A DNA stretch of 64,000 nt from Roridomyces roridus (taxonomy: Eukaryota; Basidiomycota; Agaricomycetes; Agaricales; Mycenaceae), in NCBI GenBank assembly GCA_029378245.1, contig JARKIF010000139.1:1-64000 (forward strand). Reading direction: 5' to 3'. Positions 43,251-56,013 of this stretch are shown here, piece by piece (the first letter of the stretch is position 1; each line of letters opens with the position of its first letter). Made by a program: the position numbers and the translations under genes. The notes below the pieces were generated by a model. The model did no database searches and was not told the DNA's origin. It was given only the letters and a program-made list of their open reading frames with translations.

Positions 43251-44439
43251 GGAGCGGGCTAATACACGCCACAATCAGTGGCAAGTCCAAGTGAAAGAGG
43301 GAAGTGTTTCGGACTTCAGCGGGAAGAGTTTTGGCCGACGGGAGCGAATATGTGCGCTGGGGAGCCTAATATATGGTCAGCTATCTTTCAAGTTTGAAGC
43401 GTAGATGATATTAACGTCGGGGACGCGATCGTCGCGGTAGTGTTTCCTGGAGGACGCTGGCGAGTGTGGCTGGGATAACAAATGAGCCCAGTGTCGCGCT
43501 GCAAGAGACGAAATCTGACATCATGGCCATCGTGTTGTTTCAAATTCCTGGGAGGTTCAGGGAACGATTGTATTGGTGGGAGTCTTGGAGATTCATCCTG
43601 ACCGACCCTGGTGAGTTTCAAATGCATTTGCACGAGGAATGACCAACTGGTGCTCGATGGTGGTGCTTTCTGTGGGTCTCCGCTGGCGGTGGGATCCTGG
43701 GAGAAGGATACTAGAAAGGGTTCTAATTAGGGATACTACTTGGATAGAACAAGGCAAACATGGTGGTGGTATTGCACTGGGCTCGAGGCCGCTGCAGAGT
43801 CTCGCCTGAGGGCACCGGGCGAGGAGAGCATTGGCAAGATGGAAGAGGCGTGCTGGGAACTCGATCAGCAGACCGAGATTATAGTTACTCGCAGGTATGT
43901 ATGTGAATCTGAGATGATCTTCCACATCAGTTATCGCCATGAGGCGAGGCAAATGGGTCAATTCCCGGATGGGGCACACAAGGCAAAAGTAGCCGGTCTG
44001 CCTGAGAAACCCAATCGGGAGGTATCTACTCCAGGGGAAGACTGGACACGCTGCGGCTGTTGGAATGCATGGAAAATCGAAGCAGATGCGGGAGTTCCTT
44101 GCGCTGTTGCAATCTTGATTCTGATTTTTTGGACGGTGGAAGTGCGGGAACGCCCTGTGAAACAACTTCAAAATTAGCCCCGCGATCCTGAGCCAGGCTT
44201 CGCGCCCATCAGAAGGGGCTTGACAGGATGAGTGGATATAGTTATCTAGTCGACAAGAACCCCTTTTAAATTGGTTGCAGGAATGGAGAGCCGTTTTCCG
44301 TTGATCCCTGATGCAGATGCTCGAGGCCGTTGTGTGTGAGACGGAAAAGGCAGTTGTACGTAACTCTTAGTGCCAATCGGAATCTGTTATCTCCGGTCGA
44401 GAAGAACGACGAAGCCCCCCGAATGAAACATTGCCAAAC
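43251..44439. other. Intergenic, no convincing gene
   Basis: A 192-codon frame on the minus strand (43593-44171) and a 145-codon frame on the plus strand overlap it, but neither shows domains, splice context or typical codon use. The last 100 bp precedes the PFS2 start. Confidence 0.4.
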
Positions 44440-46430
44440 ATGGCTGCATCCCTTCCGGTGCTACTTTCCCAAAGAGCCGTCCCTCATCCTGCCCCCGTGC
44501 CTCACGTCGAATGGACCCCGTCGCGCTATCTTTCCGCGCCTCAACCACCACCCATCGACGATGCCACGCGCATGCAGGAGCTCGAAGCAAATGCGCGTCA
44601 ATTTGCAGAAGGAAAGCCGATAAAGAAGACGCGTCCCCGGAGGACGGTGGATTACAATGGTAGTCTTGGACGCTGGGCTCTGGTAAGATTGCTTTCGTCT
44701 GCTACGTTCCTTCTCCTCACTTGGACAGCTGCGCAAATTGCGTCCAAGTCATGGGTATGTACCGTACTTGCGGCCTAGTCCTCCATATATTATCGACGTA
44801 CGAAGACCTCCTTGTCCTTCACTACGAAAAGAATAAATCTCTTCTTCCAGCTGCTGCCCCCAAAAGCTTACCCAGAAAACGCGTCCACTTCTCTGTGTAC
44901 CAAGTTTGTGCACACGTCTACCAACAAAGTTCGATGTCCAGTCAACGTAGTCACCGTAAGCCAACAGCCATTGCTCCTACGCCTAAACTAATATTTCGTA
45001 GTGGACACCCGAAGGCCGGCGCGTACTCACCGGCTCGACGAGCGGCGAATTCACGCTCTGGAATGGTCTCACATTCAACTTTGAAACCATCCTCCAAGCC
45101 CACGACACGGCCATCTGCACCATGACCTTTACCCACTCTGGCGCATATCTCGCGTCGGCCGACAAATCTGGAACGATCAAGTACTTTGAGCCCAATATGA
45201 ACAATTTGGCGGCATGGCAGGGATCAAGCCAGCACGAAGCCATTCGAGGACTCAGTTTCAGCCCCGATGACCAGCGCTTCGCGACTGCCAGCGACGACTC
45301 GAGTATACGGATATGGTCTTTCCAAGAACGGCGCGTAGAGAACGTTCTTACTGGCCACGGCTGGGATGTCAAATGCGTCGAATGGCACCCGACAAAGGGT
45401 CTTCTTGTATCTGGGAGCAAGGACAACGACATCAAGTTTTGGGATCCTCGTACAGGAACGGTGCTCTCGACTCTGTATGTTTTATTCTGCTTCACTTTCA
45501 TTTCTAACCCCTCCATCAGCCACCAACATAAAAACACCATCCAAGCCCTCTCCTGGTCCCCAAAGGGAGATATGGTCGCCAGCGCCTCCCGAGACCAAAC
45601 CGTCCGTGTGTTTGACATTCGTGCCATGAAAGAGTTCCGCGTCTTCAAGGGCCACAAGAAGGAAGTCTGCTGTAAGTCGTTTCGTTTGCTACACTCATCT
45701 TCTAATCTAACAACAAATTCCAGCGGTAACCTGGCACCCCGTACACCCAATAATCGTCTCTGGAGGCTCCGAAGGCGCCGTCCTACACTGGGACCTCGGC
45801 ACCCCCGAACCCTCCATCACAAACCCCGCCGCCCCACCACGCGCCACCCTCTCCCAAGCACACGACTCGAACGTTTGGTCCCTCGCATTCCACCCATTAG
45901 GGCATCTTCTCGCGAGCGCTTCCAACGACCACACTACACGCTTTTGGAGCAGAGAAAGACCTGGAGACGCGTCGAGTGTGTTTTCAGGCGGAGGGGAGAA
46001 GCCTCCGGATGTGGTCGATAATGGGGGCCAGGATGAGGAAGAGGACGAGCTCGCACCTGGATTTGGAGGTGATTATCCTCCCGGGTTTGGAGGTGCTGGC
46101 AACGACGACAGTGGAGGCGGGGGCGGTGCGTGGTGGGGCCGCGAGGAGGACTCTCGTGGCGGTGGAAGTGAAGACGCTTTTGGTCGGATAGCCCGTGGGG
46201 ACGGCCCTGGCGAGGATATGATCCCTGGGTTCGGCGCTTCGGAACGACAGGCGCTGCCTTCCCAGGAGGACATGTACCCACCACAAGACAACAACAATTC
46301 GTGGGGTGGTCGTAACGGCGGTGCTGCAGGGGACCCTGACTGGGGACGCCATGATGGGGGCGGCCGACAAAGCCGGTGGGGCCCCCGCAGCAACCGTGGC
46401 GGCGGTGGAGGTGGAGGGTACCGATATTGA
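44440..46430 (+). CDS. PFS2: Polyadenylation factor subunit PFS2 (WDR33-like)
   Basis: WD-repeat subunit of the cleavage and polyadenylation factor that helps recognise the poly(A) signal. Exons are 44440-44682, 44729-44754, 44779-44797, 44851-44955, 45002-45476, 45520-45671 and 45724-46430, all GT-AG. The N-terminus carries [29 protein letters not shown] and [20 protein letters not shown], the family signature before the propeller. Blades include [80 protein letters not shown] and [21 protein letters not shown] Gly-rich acidic tail of about 150 residues ends the protein. Two micro-exons of 26 and 19 nt are unusual. Confidence 0.93.
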
Positions 46431-47078
46431 GTCGCTTATTGGATTCAGTAGGCACCTTGGACTCGTTCGCTCGGAGTACTCCGCGTCTACGCGACCTGTT
46501 TCAATTGCAAACTTCACCTCACAATTTATTCCACTCGGTGCTCGCCGACGATTGAAACCACAGGAAATCTCCGTTCAGCCTTGTACAAAGAGTGCGGCCA
46601 CCGAACCAATTGAATTTGATCCGCTCGCTATTTACCTTCCTCCGTACATACTTGACTTTCCCCATCAAGCTCAAGGAACGCAAAAGTAGGCTGTGCCGTG
46701 TCTATTCTATGTATATCCGCGCAGGTAAATACTCCATGCAAATGTAATGTAACGAATTCGTACAAATGTGGGTCGTGTGTATGCTCGAGGGGGGTCGTGG
46801 TGTGATAAAAAAAACTACGAGTACAAAGATCGGATGAATGGAGGGCGGTAGTACACACAATCTGCACGGGGATAGCAGCGGAGTGCTTCCGGAGCAGGAT
46901 GAAGATGGAGTGAATGTCCAAAAGTGGATGGGTGGATGGGGTGGTTTTACAAGGTGGGGGGGATGAATTTCGTGAATCTGTCGCGTGTGTAGAGACCATA
47001 AAAATAAGAGGAAAAAAAGGGGATGGATGGATGATAGTATTCACAAAGAAAGAAACCCAGAAACCAAAAATCGAAACC
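46431..47078. other. Convergent intergenic region, no gene seen
   Basis: Between the 3' ends of PFS2 and the CBM21 gene. It holds A-rich runs (AAAAAAA near 46807 and 47012) that may be 3' processing regions for the two genes. Confidence 0.5.
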
Positions 47079-49245
47079 CTAGGCAGCGACTGGCGTCTCA
47101 GAGCGCGAAGCGATGGGTGTAGACTCGCCACTACTCCCGCTGCTTCTCCAGCCATCGAACGTCTGAGACTGGGGATTTTGTTGCTGCTGCGCAAGAGACT
47201 GCAATCGGGGCGACGTCGATGCAGCGGAAAGAAGCTCCTCCACGCTCGACACTGACTGCGTGCGTGGAAGTCCTTGAATCTCGGGCCCAGTGTAGAAACA
47301 AAACCTGCACGAGTGCAATCAGTGTCGTCCAAAAAAAAACAGGTAATGCAACACACCTATCCAGGAAATTATGATAGGTCTTCGGGCTCGCGCTCCCCGG
47401 CACCGGTGACATCTGGCCAAAGTCCTCAAAGTCCAGCGGGCTCACAGGCGACGTCCCACTACTGCTGAATGCGGGCGTGCTGAGCTCGCTACTCCCAGGT
47501 TTGAGGAGCCGCCCATCGAGATCAAATCCAATTGGCCCTATCCCGAGGCCGAGACCAACCCTAGCAGGTTCTAGCGGCGGGAACGAATTGAATCTCCCAC
47601 CCCCGGGCGTCCCCATGGGCGTCGTCGCCATTGAATCATCCAACGCACGGAACATCCTCGGTGTTCCCGGCGGCGTTCGTCTCAAGGACCCAAAATCCCG
47701 CTCCCGCAGCGGAACATCAAAATATCCGCGTTGGTGATGGCGCTGCTGAGGCAAGGCAAACGGCGCTTCGTCCGAGTCGTCCGACGGGACGTACGGAGCA
47801 GGACGGAAGGACAGGTCTTCACCCGTATCGCGAGGTGATCCAAGGGGGGGTTTGGCCTTGACCGAGTTGCGCTGCGGTGGCCACGGGACCATGCTAGGTG
47901 GACTGGGGTTGTCAATAACGGGATGCGACTGAGCGCGAGTGTGATGTTGCACAGTGGCAGAAGGCCGCCATGGCATCCGCGCCGCCACTCCAAAGTCATA
48001 CCGCTTTGCAAGTGACCCACCAGCCTTGAACTTGTCGGCCGTCTCGTCCTGCACCTTGACGACGCGCTCGAGCCGACTGTGTAGGTCCTCGGCAGCTTCA
48101 CCCTTCTTCTTTTCCTCTTCCCTCGGCGCCCGTCGGAACGTCGCACGGTAATTCCCTCCTCCATTGTTGTCCCACATCTCGCGGCCGGCAGAGGTAAACC
48201 GCACAGCAAGCAACATCTCCTTCCCCTCGATGCGTGCAAGCAAATCATTCAGTCGTATCGTGAATGAAAACAGGTCCACCTCGCCGCCGGGTAGCGAGCT
48301 CGAATGACGCGCCGTCACCTCGCTCGTCGTCTGCCACCCATCAAACGTGAACCGTACCGCAACCCACTTTTCGAATGCGAGGTTGCGCACAGCCACGGTA
48401 CCCACAACGGCGGTCTCATCCTCGTTGAGCGTCAGCGTCCGCAGCTTCACGTCAACCTCGCCCACCGCAGGCGGGACATCGACGCGCATGTCAAGGCGCC
48501 CCTTGGGATTCGTCCCCTTGCCGAATATCCAGTCAGGAAAGTCGCCGTCTGTTCCGCTGGTGTCGTCAGTGGGCGAGCCATCGCGGCTGACGGCAAGCGG
48601 CTTCTGTTCGGCGAGGAAGAGCTTGACGTGCTCGAGTTGGGCGTCAAAGTGTACCCGGGAACGCGTGATGGTAGGTGTGTTGGGCTCACTCTTGCTTATA
48701 CTCCCCGGCCCTCCTAGCACGACGGTGAGCGAGCCGCGGATCTTTGGCGTCGAGGACTTGAGAGAGGATTTTATGGGTTCGCCAGACTTTTTGCGAATGA
48801 CGCGAGGTGTCTCGTTGTCCTTTGGCGGGGAAGAGGCTGAAGGAATGCGGGATGTGGAGAGGGCACGGAGGTGGCCGGACGCTGGGGCGTAGACCAATGG
48901 ACGAGGCGTGGCTGCGGTATCGTCGGGCTCTGAACCTTGGCGACCGAGAAACACGGGAGGAGGGGCGCTCCGCTCTGGAGAACGGACGCCCCGAACGCGT
49001 TTGGGACGGATGGTGGGACGGCCACTGGACGAGGATGAAGAGGAGGAGGAACTCTCGGTCTCTGGTGGATCCTCGGGCGGGGTCGCGCCTTGTACGACGA
49101 GTTTTATTGGACTGGGTTTAGGCGGAGTGGTAGGGACACTGCGGCTGGCAGAAGGCGAGCGGCGGGGAAGGAGAGGTAGAGGAGAGCTCGCTGAATTGGA
49201 GTCGCGAAAGTCGAGTGAAGGGGACATGGAAAGCGTCGCGAGCAT
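47079..49245 (-). CDS. CBM21 protein phosphatase 1 regulatory subunit (Gac1/Gip2-like)
   Basis: Targets PP1 to glycogen metabolism. Main exon is 47357 to about 49245, plus last exon 47079-47304 (GTGTGT-GTGCAG intron). The start at 49245 (MLATLSMSPSLDF) or 49227 is preferred to the longer open frame upstream. The PP1-docking RVxF motif is RVHF in TRSRVHFDAQLEHVKLF. The CBM21 domain runs from VDVKLRTLTLNEDETAVVGT through VAVRNLAFEKWVAVRFTFDG and EVDLFSFTIRLNDLL to MLLAVRFTSAGREMWDNNGG and NYRATFRR. The flanks are Ser/Pro-rich, probably disordered and phosphorylated. About 700 residues, as in fungal homologues. Confidence 0.85.
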
Positions 49246-51739
49246 CAGAGAGGCTGGTGCTAAAGTTAAGTTTGAGCAGGCAGCCGGAGATTGAAGTGAA
49301 CAGCTGACCTTTTGCTTGTTTTGCTCTGGCTGAAAAACTGACGCTGTAATGATGTAACGCAGAGTAGGGCGAGTGATGGTCGCAAAGTGCGGGTCCGTAG
49401 AGGGGAGATAACTCAATGGACCTAGGCGACTAGTGGTGCGGGCGGTATCCACAAACGACGGCAACGACTAGGCGGGGAACGAAAACAAAGGCCGGGTCGT
49501 GCGGCAGAAGGTACGGCGGCGAGGGAGAAGAGGAAAGTGGGACGAGGCGGGTCGGGAAGAAAGGAGACAGCTTGTTTTGTCTTATACAAACTCCATATCA
49601 GTCAGCCACTGGGCAGATCGGTCAGTATTTATCTCCTTCTTTTCCTTCTTTTCGAGTAGACTATACCATTTTCTGACCTTATCCATGGCCGATACGTACT
49701 GCAGCTAGCTACTGCAGCGTCGAGAAATGCCAGAACCGCGAAGGCAAAAGGCAGCATGAAAAAAGCTTGTCGGTGCTACGAGCCGAGACACGGCAACCTG
49801 TTAGGTAACTCACTCGATCGCCGAACTTACCGACTGACTTATCTCCATCTGCTTCCACCACTCGCACCGGGTCGTACCAGCCGACGTTCCACGGTGTCGA
49901 CCCGGCCCATTCCTGCCCTTTCCCACTGCTTCCCAAGCCTTCCCAGTTGCGAGGAATACAGATTTTCGTCCTCGTCAATAACGTCGTCATTGATGACGGT
50001 GTCTATTCGCTAAATGGCACGTTCTATTGCGTTCCTTTCTCACGACAACTCCAATACGAACAAATTCGGGATGCTCGAGAATAGTTCCAGGCCGCACCGA
50101 AATATTCACTCCTTCATCAAGGTCCGACCTGACGTGCAATGGAGACGAGTGATACCTAACAAACGTGCCGGACATTCAAGTGGGTCCAAATGGAATTTGA
50201 ACAGCGGCGTTTGCATATTCTGTCGCTCGGTGTCAATCAAAAATCGTGGGTATGGAGCCGACCGCAAATGGACTTTCAAGTTCGCGAGCAAGTCACATGC
50301 TGGTCTTCCGGATTCCGGGGTGGAAGTGCAACGAACAAGATTGGCAATTACAAGCGGTGAAATCATCCCTTCGCGCACGCCCACCCACAAGCGTGCCAAC
50401 AAGGTCCGTTAAATGCATTCAGACTGCCCGAATAAAACCGATGTCGACACGGAGGGACGCGGGCAAAATGAAATGAAATTCAGGCACACATGGACCTACA
50501 CAGCCCATACGCAGCATTTTTGGTCGAGACCACTGGCAAGCGCGTCGCTTGCAAGTACAAGTAAGCTCCGAGTCCGAGTTGACACAGACGAGCGGGGATT
50601 CATCACAGCCGGCACAGAGGCATCACAGCGGACATACAAACGCGCCCACTCCGGACATTCAAGTGGCGTATTTCCACGACCGCAAGAAGGTAAATTCCCG
50701 TAAAAGGAAAGCCCAGCGAGACAACGAGGCATATCGCTATCTGTTCACTGTCCATTATCACTCCGTGAGCAGCTCCAAGGAGTGCAAACCGCTCCACTAC
50801 GCCGCCTTTACGGACCACATGTATGCACTCCTTGGCCGACTCTTCCTGCTCGCTGATGACCCGTGGTCCACAACTCGCAGCCCTGATCCAAGGCTGGCTT
50901 GCCAAAACCTTCAAACCGACAACTCGCAGTGGCGGAGATTAGATATCGATTAGCGCTCTTATTCGGCAGAATTCGGATCTCTGAATAATGGAATGGAGCG
51001 ACCACAAGAGAAGAATTTCTCCGATACTGGCGGCGGTGGAGATTAGATATCTCAAATCCACCCCGCACGTGTCCCTTCAAGTCATTTCAACCCTGAAGTG
51101 GGTCCTGTTAGCACCGGCAACTAGCATCGTATCCTATCTTCTCCGACAACCTATTAACCAACCCCCGAACCGTGCCCGAAATGGAATTTCATGTTCAATT
51201 TTGATCAACGTAAGTGCCTGTTTCTCAGCACTTGTTGGCAACCGCTCGGACTTGTGGCAAAAAAAACTATCATTGCTATCAAGCACTCGCTCATAGCTTT
51301 AGCAAGGTCCGGGCAGAAATGATATTTCATCGCCTTGCCTTGAATTGAATGATATGCCCGCAGCCCGACGTCCCCCGGCCCTTGATGTGGATGGTTGGCC
51401 GCAAGGCGTATTCATTCAGCCAAATCAACCGTGGGTAATAACTGGTTATCCAATCTGATTTGGGTTGCACGCAAACCTTGTTTCCTTCTTTTTGGACACC
51501 GGCGAAGCCTACCAAAGAAGACTCGAGGTTCCCGACGGCGTACGATGCATCATGCTCAACAAGAAGTCGAAGAAGAACCTTGCCGTAAGTAAGCTTAGCG
51601 TGCAATTGAATCTTGATTCAAATACTATGCCACGGAGGTACCCAATCTCCACCGCGATCTTTGAACCTCCCTCGACAGGGAACAACACAGCGAAATAGAG
51701 AATAACAATGCTGCTACTAAAGCTGGTGGCTACAGAAAA
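49246..51739. other. Gene-poor stretch of about 2.5 kb
   Basis: The first 250 bp is the CBM21 gene promoter and possible 5' leader intron. The rest has open frames of 60-134 codons on both strands, none with domains or codon bias like neighbouring genes. The phrase GGACATTCAAGTGG occurs twice (near 50172 and 50656), and a few similar words recur, suggesting decayed repeated DNA. I find no transposase or reverse transcriptase motif. Confidence 0.4.
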
Positions 51740-53097
51740 CTAATACGACCCTTCGCTCACCCGCTTCTCCAAAAAGTCAGAGTGCACCGACCTGGATTCA
51801 TGTTCATGCTCAGTCATCGACGGCCGGAAAACCAGCCCCGTATTCGTCTCGTCCCGCCGCCTCTCCCTCGTCGTCTTCGTCGTCGTCAACGCACTGACAC
51901 TGACCCCGAGACTAATATCCGACGCAACCATACCCTCGGGATCATGAACGATCCTCGCCCTTGAATTCAATATGGCGAGCATGCTGTTCGAGTAGAGCTT
52001 TGAGAGCCAGATGCACACGCCCAAATGAAAGTTGTTGCCGTCAAAGTGCACGAAGAGGACGAGGTCGATGATGGCAAAGACGGCGCAGAGGACGCCAGTG
52101 GTTACTGTCACCTAGAATTTCGGTATTTGAAACTCAGAGAACACATATGTAAAGAAAAGGTACCTTGATTATGCGCGTTAATATGGCACGCGTGTGGCGG
52201 AATCCAGGCTCTTGCGCTTTCAAGATGTAGAAGACCGTACCAGCGACAATGAGCAGGTCGTCGGCTGCTGTCGCGGATAACCACGCCTGCGATGAATTTC
52301 AGACTTTACTCAAATGTAAATGCAGGAGCATACGATTGGTGGGTGGAGGTTTTTAAGCTGGGAGAAGTGGCCGGCGCGGCATATGAGGATGGCCGTCCAA
52401 ATCCCTGCGCCCAGTTGAAATGCTGTGACCTACGAATGGTTAGATATGATGAACGTAAGGATAGATTAAAGCTCACCACTATAATTACAGCAGGCACGAT
52501 CAGCGCCTTTTGCCCAATAACATGGATCCGATAGGCAAAGAAAATCTGCCCGACGGAGGCCACCAGGGACCCCAGCACGGGAACAGAGAAAAAAGCCCAC
52601 CCGACCTCGTCAAGGGCGTTAGCATCGCCCCATTGCGCGCCAAATATCTTCGCCGTGTCCTTGAAGACGGTGATTAGCACAGCGCTGGGGCGAGTGAATG
52701 CATCTATACTCTACTATCGCCCATCGTTTGGCATATTTCCGCAACACCAACAAGCGCGACGAGGATTTTTATAAAAGGACGGTCGCGCGGGAAGGCGAGA
52801 AAGTAGATGTCTGTCGAGCGGATCTTTAACCAGAGGAGTCGTAGCGCAATGCAGACGTACAGATTTGCACGCCAAGTGCGCCGAGTAGCATCCAGTTCAT
52901 TACTGTCCCCACATACTGCAAACACCGAGCCAAAAGTTAATCATCCGGGGTTGGAGATGGTATACGGATCTCTATGTACGCACCAAGGGGATGGTGCTAA
53001 TGCCACAATGTCGCCAGTCAACAGATGTATATTAGCCCGAGAGAGACGACGCACAGTTCACCGACGGGTGGGACATGGGTGCTTCTGGGCTGGACAT
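51740..53097 (-). CDS. DUF6534-like seven-helix membrane protein
   Basis: Minus-strand exons give NWMLLGALGVQIYIYFLAFP then RDRPFIKILVALVGVAEIC, VGWAFFSVPVLGSLVASVGQ, IFFAYRIHVIGQ, an AGTVFYILK segment, and VTTGVLCAVFAIIDLVLFVH with FHLGVCIWLSKLYSNSMLAI then LNSRARI. The order of hydrophobic segments, the YRI after helix 4 and the LNSR end before a cytosolic tail fit the fungal DUF6534 family. One join (near 52695-52715) between AEICQTMGDS and IDAFTRPSAVL needs a one-base shift, as no intron fits there. The first exon (ATG at 53097) is inferred with a weak donor. Function unknown. Confidence 0.7.
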
Positions 53098-53634
53098 GGT
53101 ACCACCGGCTGTGAGAGGGGGGAAGCCAGCCTTCAGCAGCCGCCGATGATTCTTAAGCATGAGTTATTGTTATCGAAGTTGAATGCACCCACCACTCGGA
53201 GGCGCGGGTACTAATAGTTGCCAGGTGGTGAAGTAGGATTCAATCAAGCTACAAGTAGAGCAGGAGGGCATAGGGCATAGAGAGGACGAAAATCAGAGGG
53301 AATCAGAGGCCATATGTCCGAAGATTCGGCTTCACATGGCAGAAACAGGAAAGAGGAGCTTTGGTGATGGCACGGAGGCATCAGCGGCCGCAAGTTCGGC
53401 GTAACAACTTGCAATTGGTATATCACCCATCTTGACGCCCGTCGTCGTCGAGTCGTCGTCCACCCATTCGAGGCTGGACAATGGAAGGAAAGACATGGCT
53501 TCAGTCACCTTACTATCCTTCTCGTGTCAATCCGGGCACGGGCCGGGCAGCAAGCGGCAACAAACTCGAACATGATCCGACAACTTGCGGATGCTTCTGC
53601 AATTTAATACGCGTTCCACCCTGCAATATCCGTC

Positions 53635-54454
53635 ATGGCTGAGACTGCTCCCAAAGTTACACTCCACTGGCTCGACAGATCGCGCTCCCAACGCCTCCTA
53701 TGGCTGCTGGAGGAGCTCAACATCCCGTACGAAATCAAACGCTACAAACGCCAGGAGAACATGCTGGCGCCTCCCGAGCTCAAGGAGGTCCACGCGCTTG
53801 GCCACGCACCCCTCATCACTATTGGCGACAGGACCATAGCAGAGTCCGCTGTCATCGCCGAGTATCTTTTGGATCACTTTGGCGGGACTCGGCACGGACT
53901 CGTACCCTCACGGTGGCGCGACGGCTGTGAAGGCAAATTCGACGGCGAGACCGAGGCGTGGAGCCGCTACCGATATTTCATGCACTACACCGAGGGCTCC
54001 CTCGTCGCCATGATGACGATGGCGCTGATCCCCATGGGTGTGTCTATCCGCCTCCGTTCGTTTTAATTTTCGATCCATTCATGTCAACCCAGCCATGAAG
54101 AAAGCACCCGCTCCCTTTTTCGTCCGCCCCATAATCTCTCGCATCGCCGCCCAGATCAACGCCATGCTCGTCACCCCCAACTTCCGCACGCATCTCGAAT
54201 TCCTCGAAACCCAGATCGCTTCGGCGCCTGAAGGAGGGCCATACTTGTGCGGCGCCCAGCTCACCGGCGCGGACATCATGATGAGCTTCCCCCTCCTCGT
54301 TGCACGCCAGCCGATCGACGGGCCCATTGGTCCACTCAATAAGGAGACGTATCCGAAGCTGTACGCGTATACGGAGCTGCTGGAGTCTGGTGCGTCGTAT
54401 AAGCGTGCCGTGGACAAGATTATTGAGCTGGAAGGGGAGTATGTTATATTTTGA
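53635..54454 (+). CDS. Glutathione S-transferase (Gtt1-like)
   Basis: Exons are 53635-54037 and 54093-54454 (GTGTGT-CCCAG intron). The thioredoxin-fold half reads TLHWLDRSRSQRLLWLLEEL, with NIPYEIKRY, GHAPLITIGDRTIAES (cis-Pro loop) and AVIAEYL. The helical half has YFMHYTEGSLVAMMTMALIP, FLETQIASAPEGGPYLCGAQ and LTGADIMMSFPLLVA (N-capping box), and ends KIIELEGEYVIF. About 255 residues, normal for the Gtt1 group, which detoxifies electrophiles and may sit at the ER. The last 120 bp or so recurs downstream as a remnant. Confidence 0.9.
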
Positions 54455-55790
54455 GCATATTTACAAGGTTTCATACATGCACAACCGTGCACTTTGCTGC
54501 TCTCCTACTGGCCCTGATCAAGATACTCCTGCAAAACCGCCGTGTCCTTGTGCGTTTGCTGGATGCAAGTCAGTTGATGATTCCAGAAATCAAGGACACA
54601 ACTTACCTCCAACGTCGCCCGTGCTTGCTTGACTACCTCCTTCTTTTTCTTGTCCGCTTCTTTCAACTGGTGCTGGAATTCGGTGGGATCAATCGAGAAA
54701 TATTTCGTGTTCAAACAAAAGAAACACACAAGGAGTTCATCAACATTCACGTTGGTATTGCCAGCCGGAGGCGGCGCGAGGTTTTGAGCTGATGGCGACA
54801 CCACCTTTTTCACCTTTTTCGCTCTCTTGCGAAATGGCGGTTTACTGGGAGGATTGGACAGGCCGGACGATTCCTGGCTCTGGACGTCATCAATTAACAT
54901 TGCAACCAGTTAGTAGGGTGTGCGCAACTCACTTCCCGAGTTCGTTTCGCTCGTTTGCGGCCAACTGCTGATGACTCTACATGATTCGTGTGCTTGAATC
55001 GATATTGAAATATGATGTCCTGCTCGGTGCTGGAGGGAATCTCGCCGTCGGCAGCATCCGCGATCTTGGACTTGTGCATCTTCTCCTCTTCTTTGAATCG
55101 TCGAATGCGAAGCGTCACAGAACCTGGACCTCGTGAATAAATTGGAGGAAAGTTGAACGCCCCTTGCCTCCTTCTCTCGCCTGGAGCATGGCGTACTTGT
55201 TGAACGGTGGTACTGCGAACCTCTTTGTTATGAAAGACTTGAGAAAGAATTATCTACTCACCCAGCTTGTTTCTAGAGGAAGTGTACCTTTGCCGAGGCT
55301 TGTCCGCCTCCATATGCAGAAGAACAGCCAGGGTCATTTCGCCCGTGTCGGGGTGTTGGGCATGGAGTTGGCATCGGAGGTTCTTGGGTTCGCCGACGCG
55401 CCAGTGGGCGATGTATAAAGGCTTCGTGGAGTTATGGTGGATTCTGATTTCACCTAGGGACACCGACCTTGCGACCGCTTCCATCGAGGTCCTGGATTTC
55501 AATATCGGCAATAATCTACCAAAGTCAGATCGACCACGACGCAATATAGTGTCTACTTACGTGGACAAGATCGGGCTCATCCGACTCCAGATTTATCTCC
55601 TGCACCGAGTGATTGAGCTGGGTTCCACTACTGTCTTGCAGATAGAAATCGATCCCATCGTATGATAGCATATCGAAAGCACAAGAGGGCAAGAAGCAAG
55701 TGTGAGAATGTGTGGCATGAGCGTGCTCGATGGCGGGGTTCAAAGTTTTCAGATTCTGATAGGGGCTGATTGGGGCTGATTGATCGCTGC
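54333..55790. repeat. Tandem segmental duplication, unit 1
   Basis: Contains the 3' end of the GST gene and the first copy of an uncharacterised minus-strand gene. The same order recurs in unit 2 (55838-57330). Both units end with the phrase TGATTGATCGCTGC(C/A)CCGCTTTCT. Confidence 0.8.
54505..55671 (-). CDS. Uncharacterised protein, tandem paralogue 1
   Basis: Exon edges (minus) include 55561-55671, 55468-55515, 55288-55421, 55168-55220 and a block starting 55129, then a last small exon ending in EYLDQGQ. The protein starts MLSYDGIDFYLQDSSGTQL and contains LESDEPDLVH, IADIEIQDLDGSGRK, LYIAHWRVGEP, CQLHAQHPDTGEMTLAVLL, RFAVPPFNKYAMLQAREGG and VTLRIRRFKEEEKM; a basic patch (SSAVGRKRAKRTRE) and a Lys-rich coiled tail follow. 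It looks like a beta-rich fold plus a nuclear-type basic region. I do not recognise the family. The intron 55130-55167 needs a GC donor (GCAAGG) and is only 38 nt. The paralogue shares about 65-70 percent of residues by eye. Confidence 0.65.
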
Positions 55791-55837
55791 CCCGCTTTCT
55801 GCTCTCTCTCAGTGCTCGCCAGTCGCTCGACAGCCCT

Positions 55838-55935
55838 GTTGGTTAATAAGGAGACGTATCCCGAGGTCGAGTGTGTACTTATACAGAGCCGTTCCATGGA
55901 AAGATCATTGAGTTGGAGGGAGTATGTTGTATTTG
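55838..55935 (+). pseudogene. Remnant of the GST 3' end
   Basis: The sequence AATAAGGAGACGTATCC, then a gap, then ATCATTGAGTTGGAGGGAGT and ATGTTGTATTTGGAG matches the end of the GST gene (54337-54455), where it codes NKETYP...KIIELEGEYVIF. Most of the segment between is deleted and no start or 5' part exists. It is a by-product of the tandem duplication. Confidence 0.75.
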
Positions 55936-56013
55936 GAGGACGAATTACATACAAGAACTTTCATGGCAACAACGAAGATGCAAACACAATCGTACAACTT
56001 TCTGCTGGCGCTT

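Noticed and set aside
43593..44171. 192-codon minus-strand frame
   Set aside because: Composition resembles random translation (many Cys, Arg, Pro), no splice or domain support.
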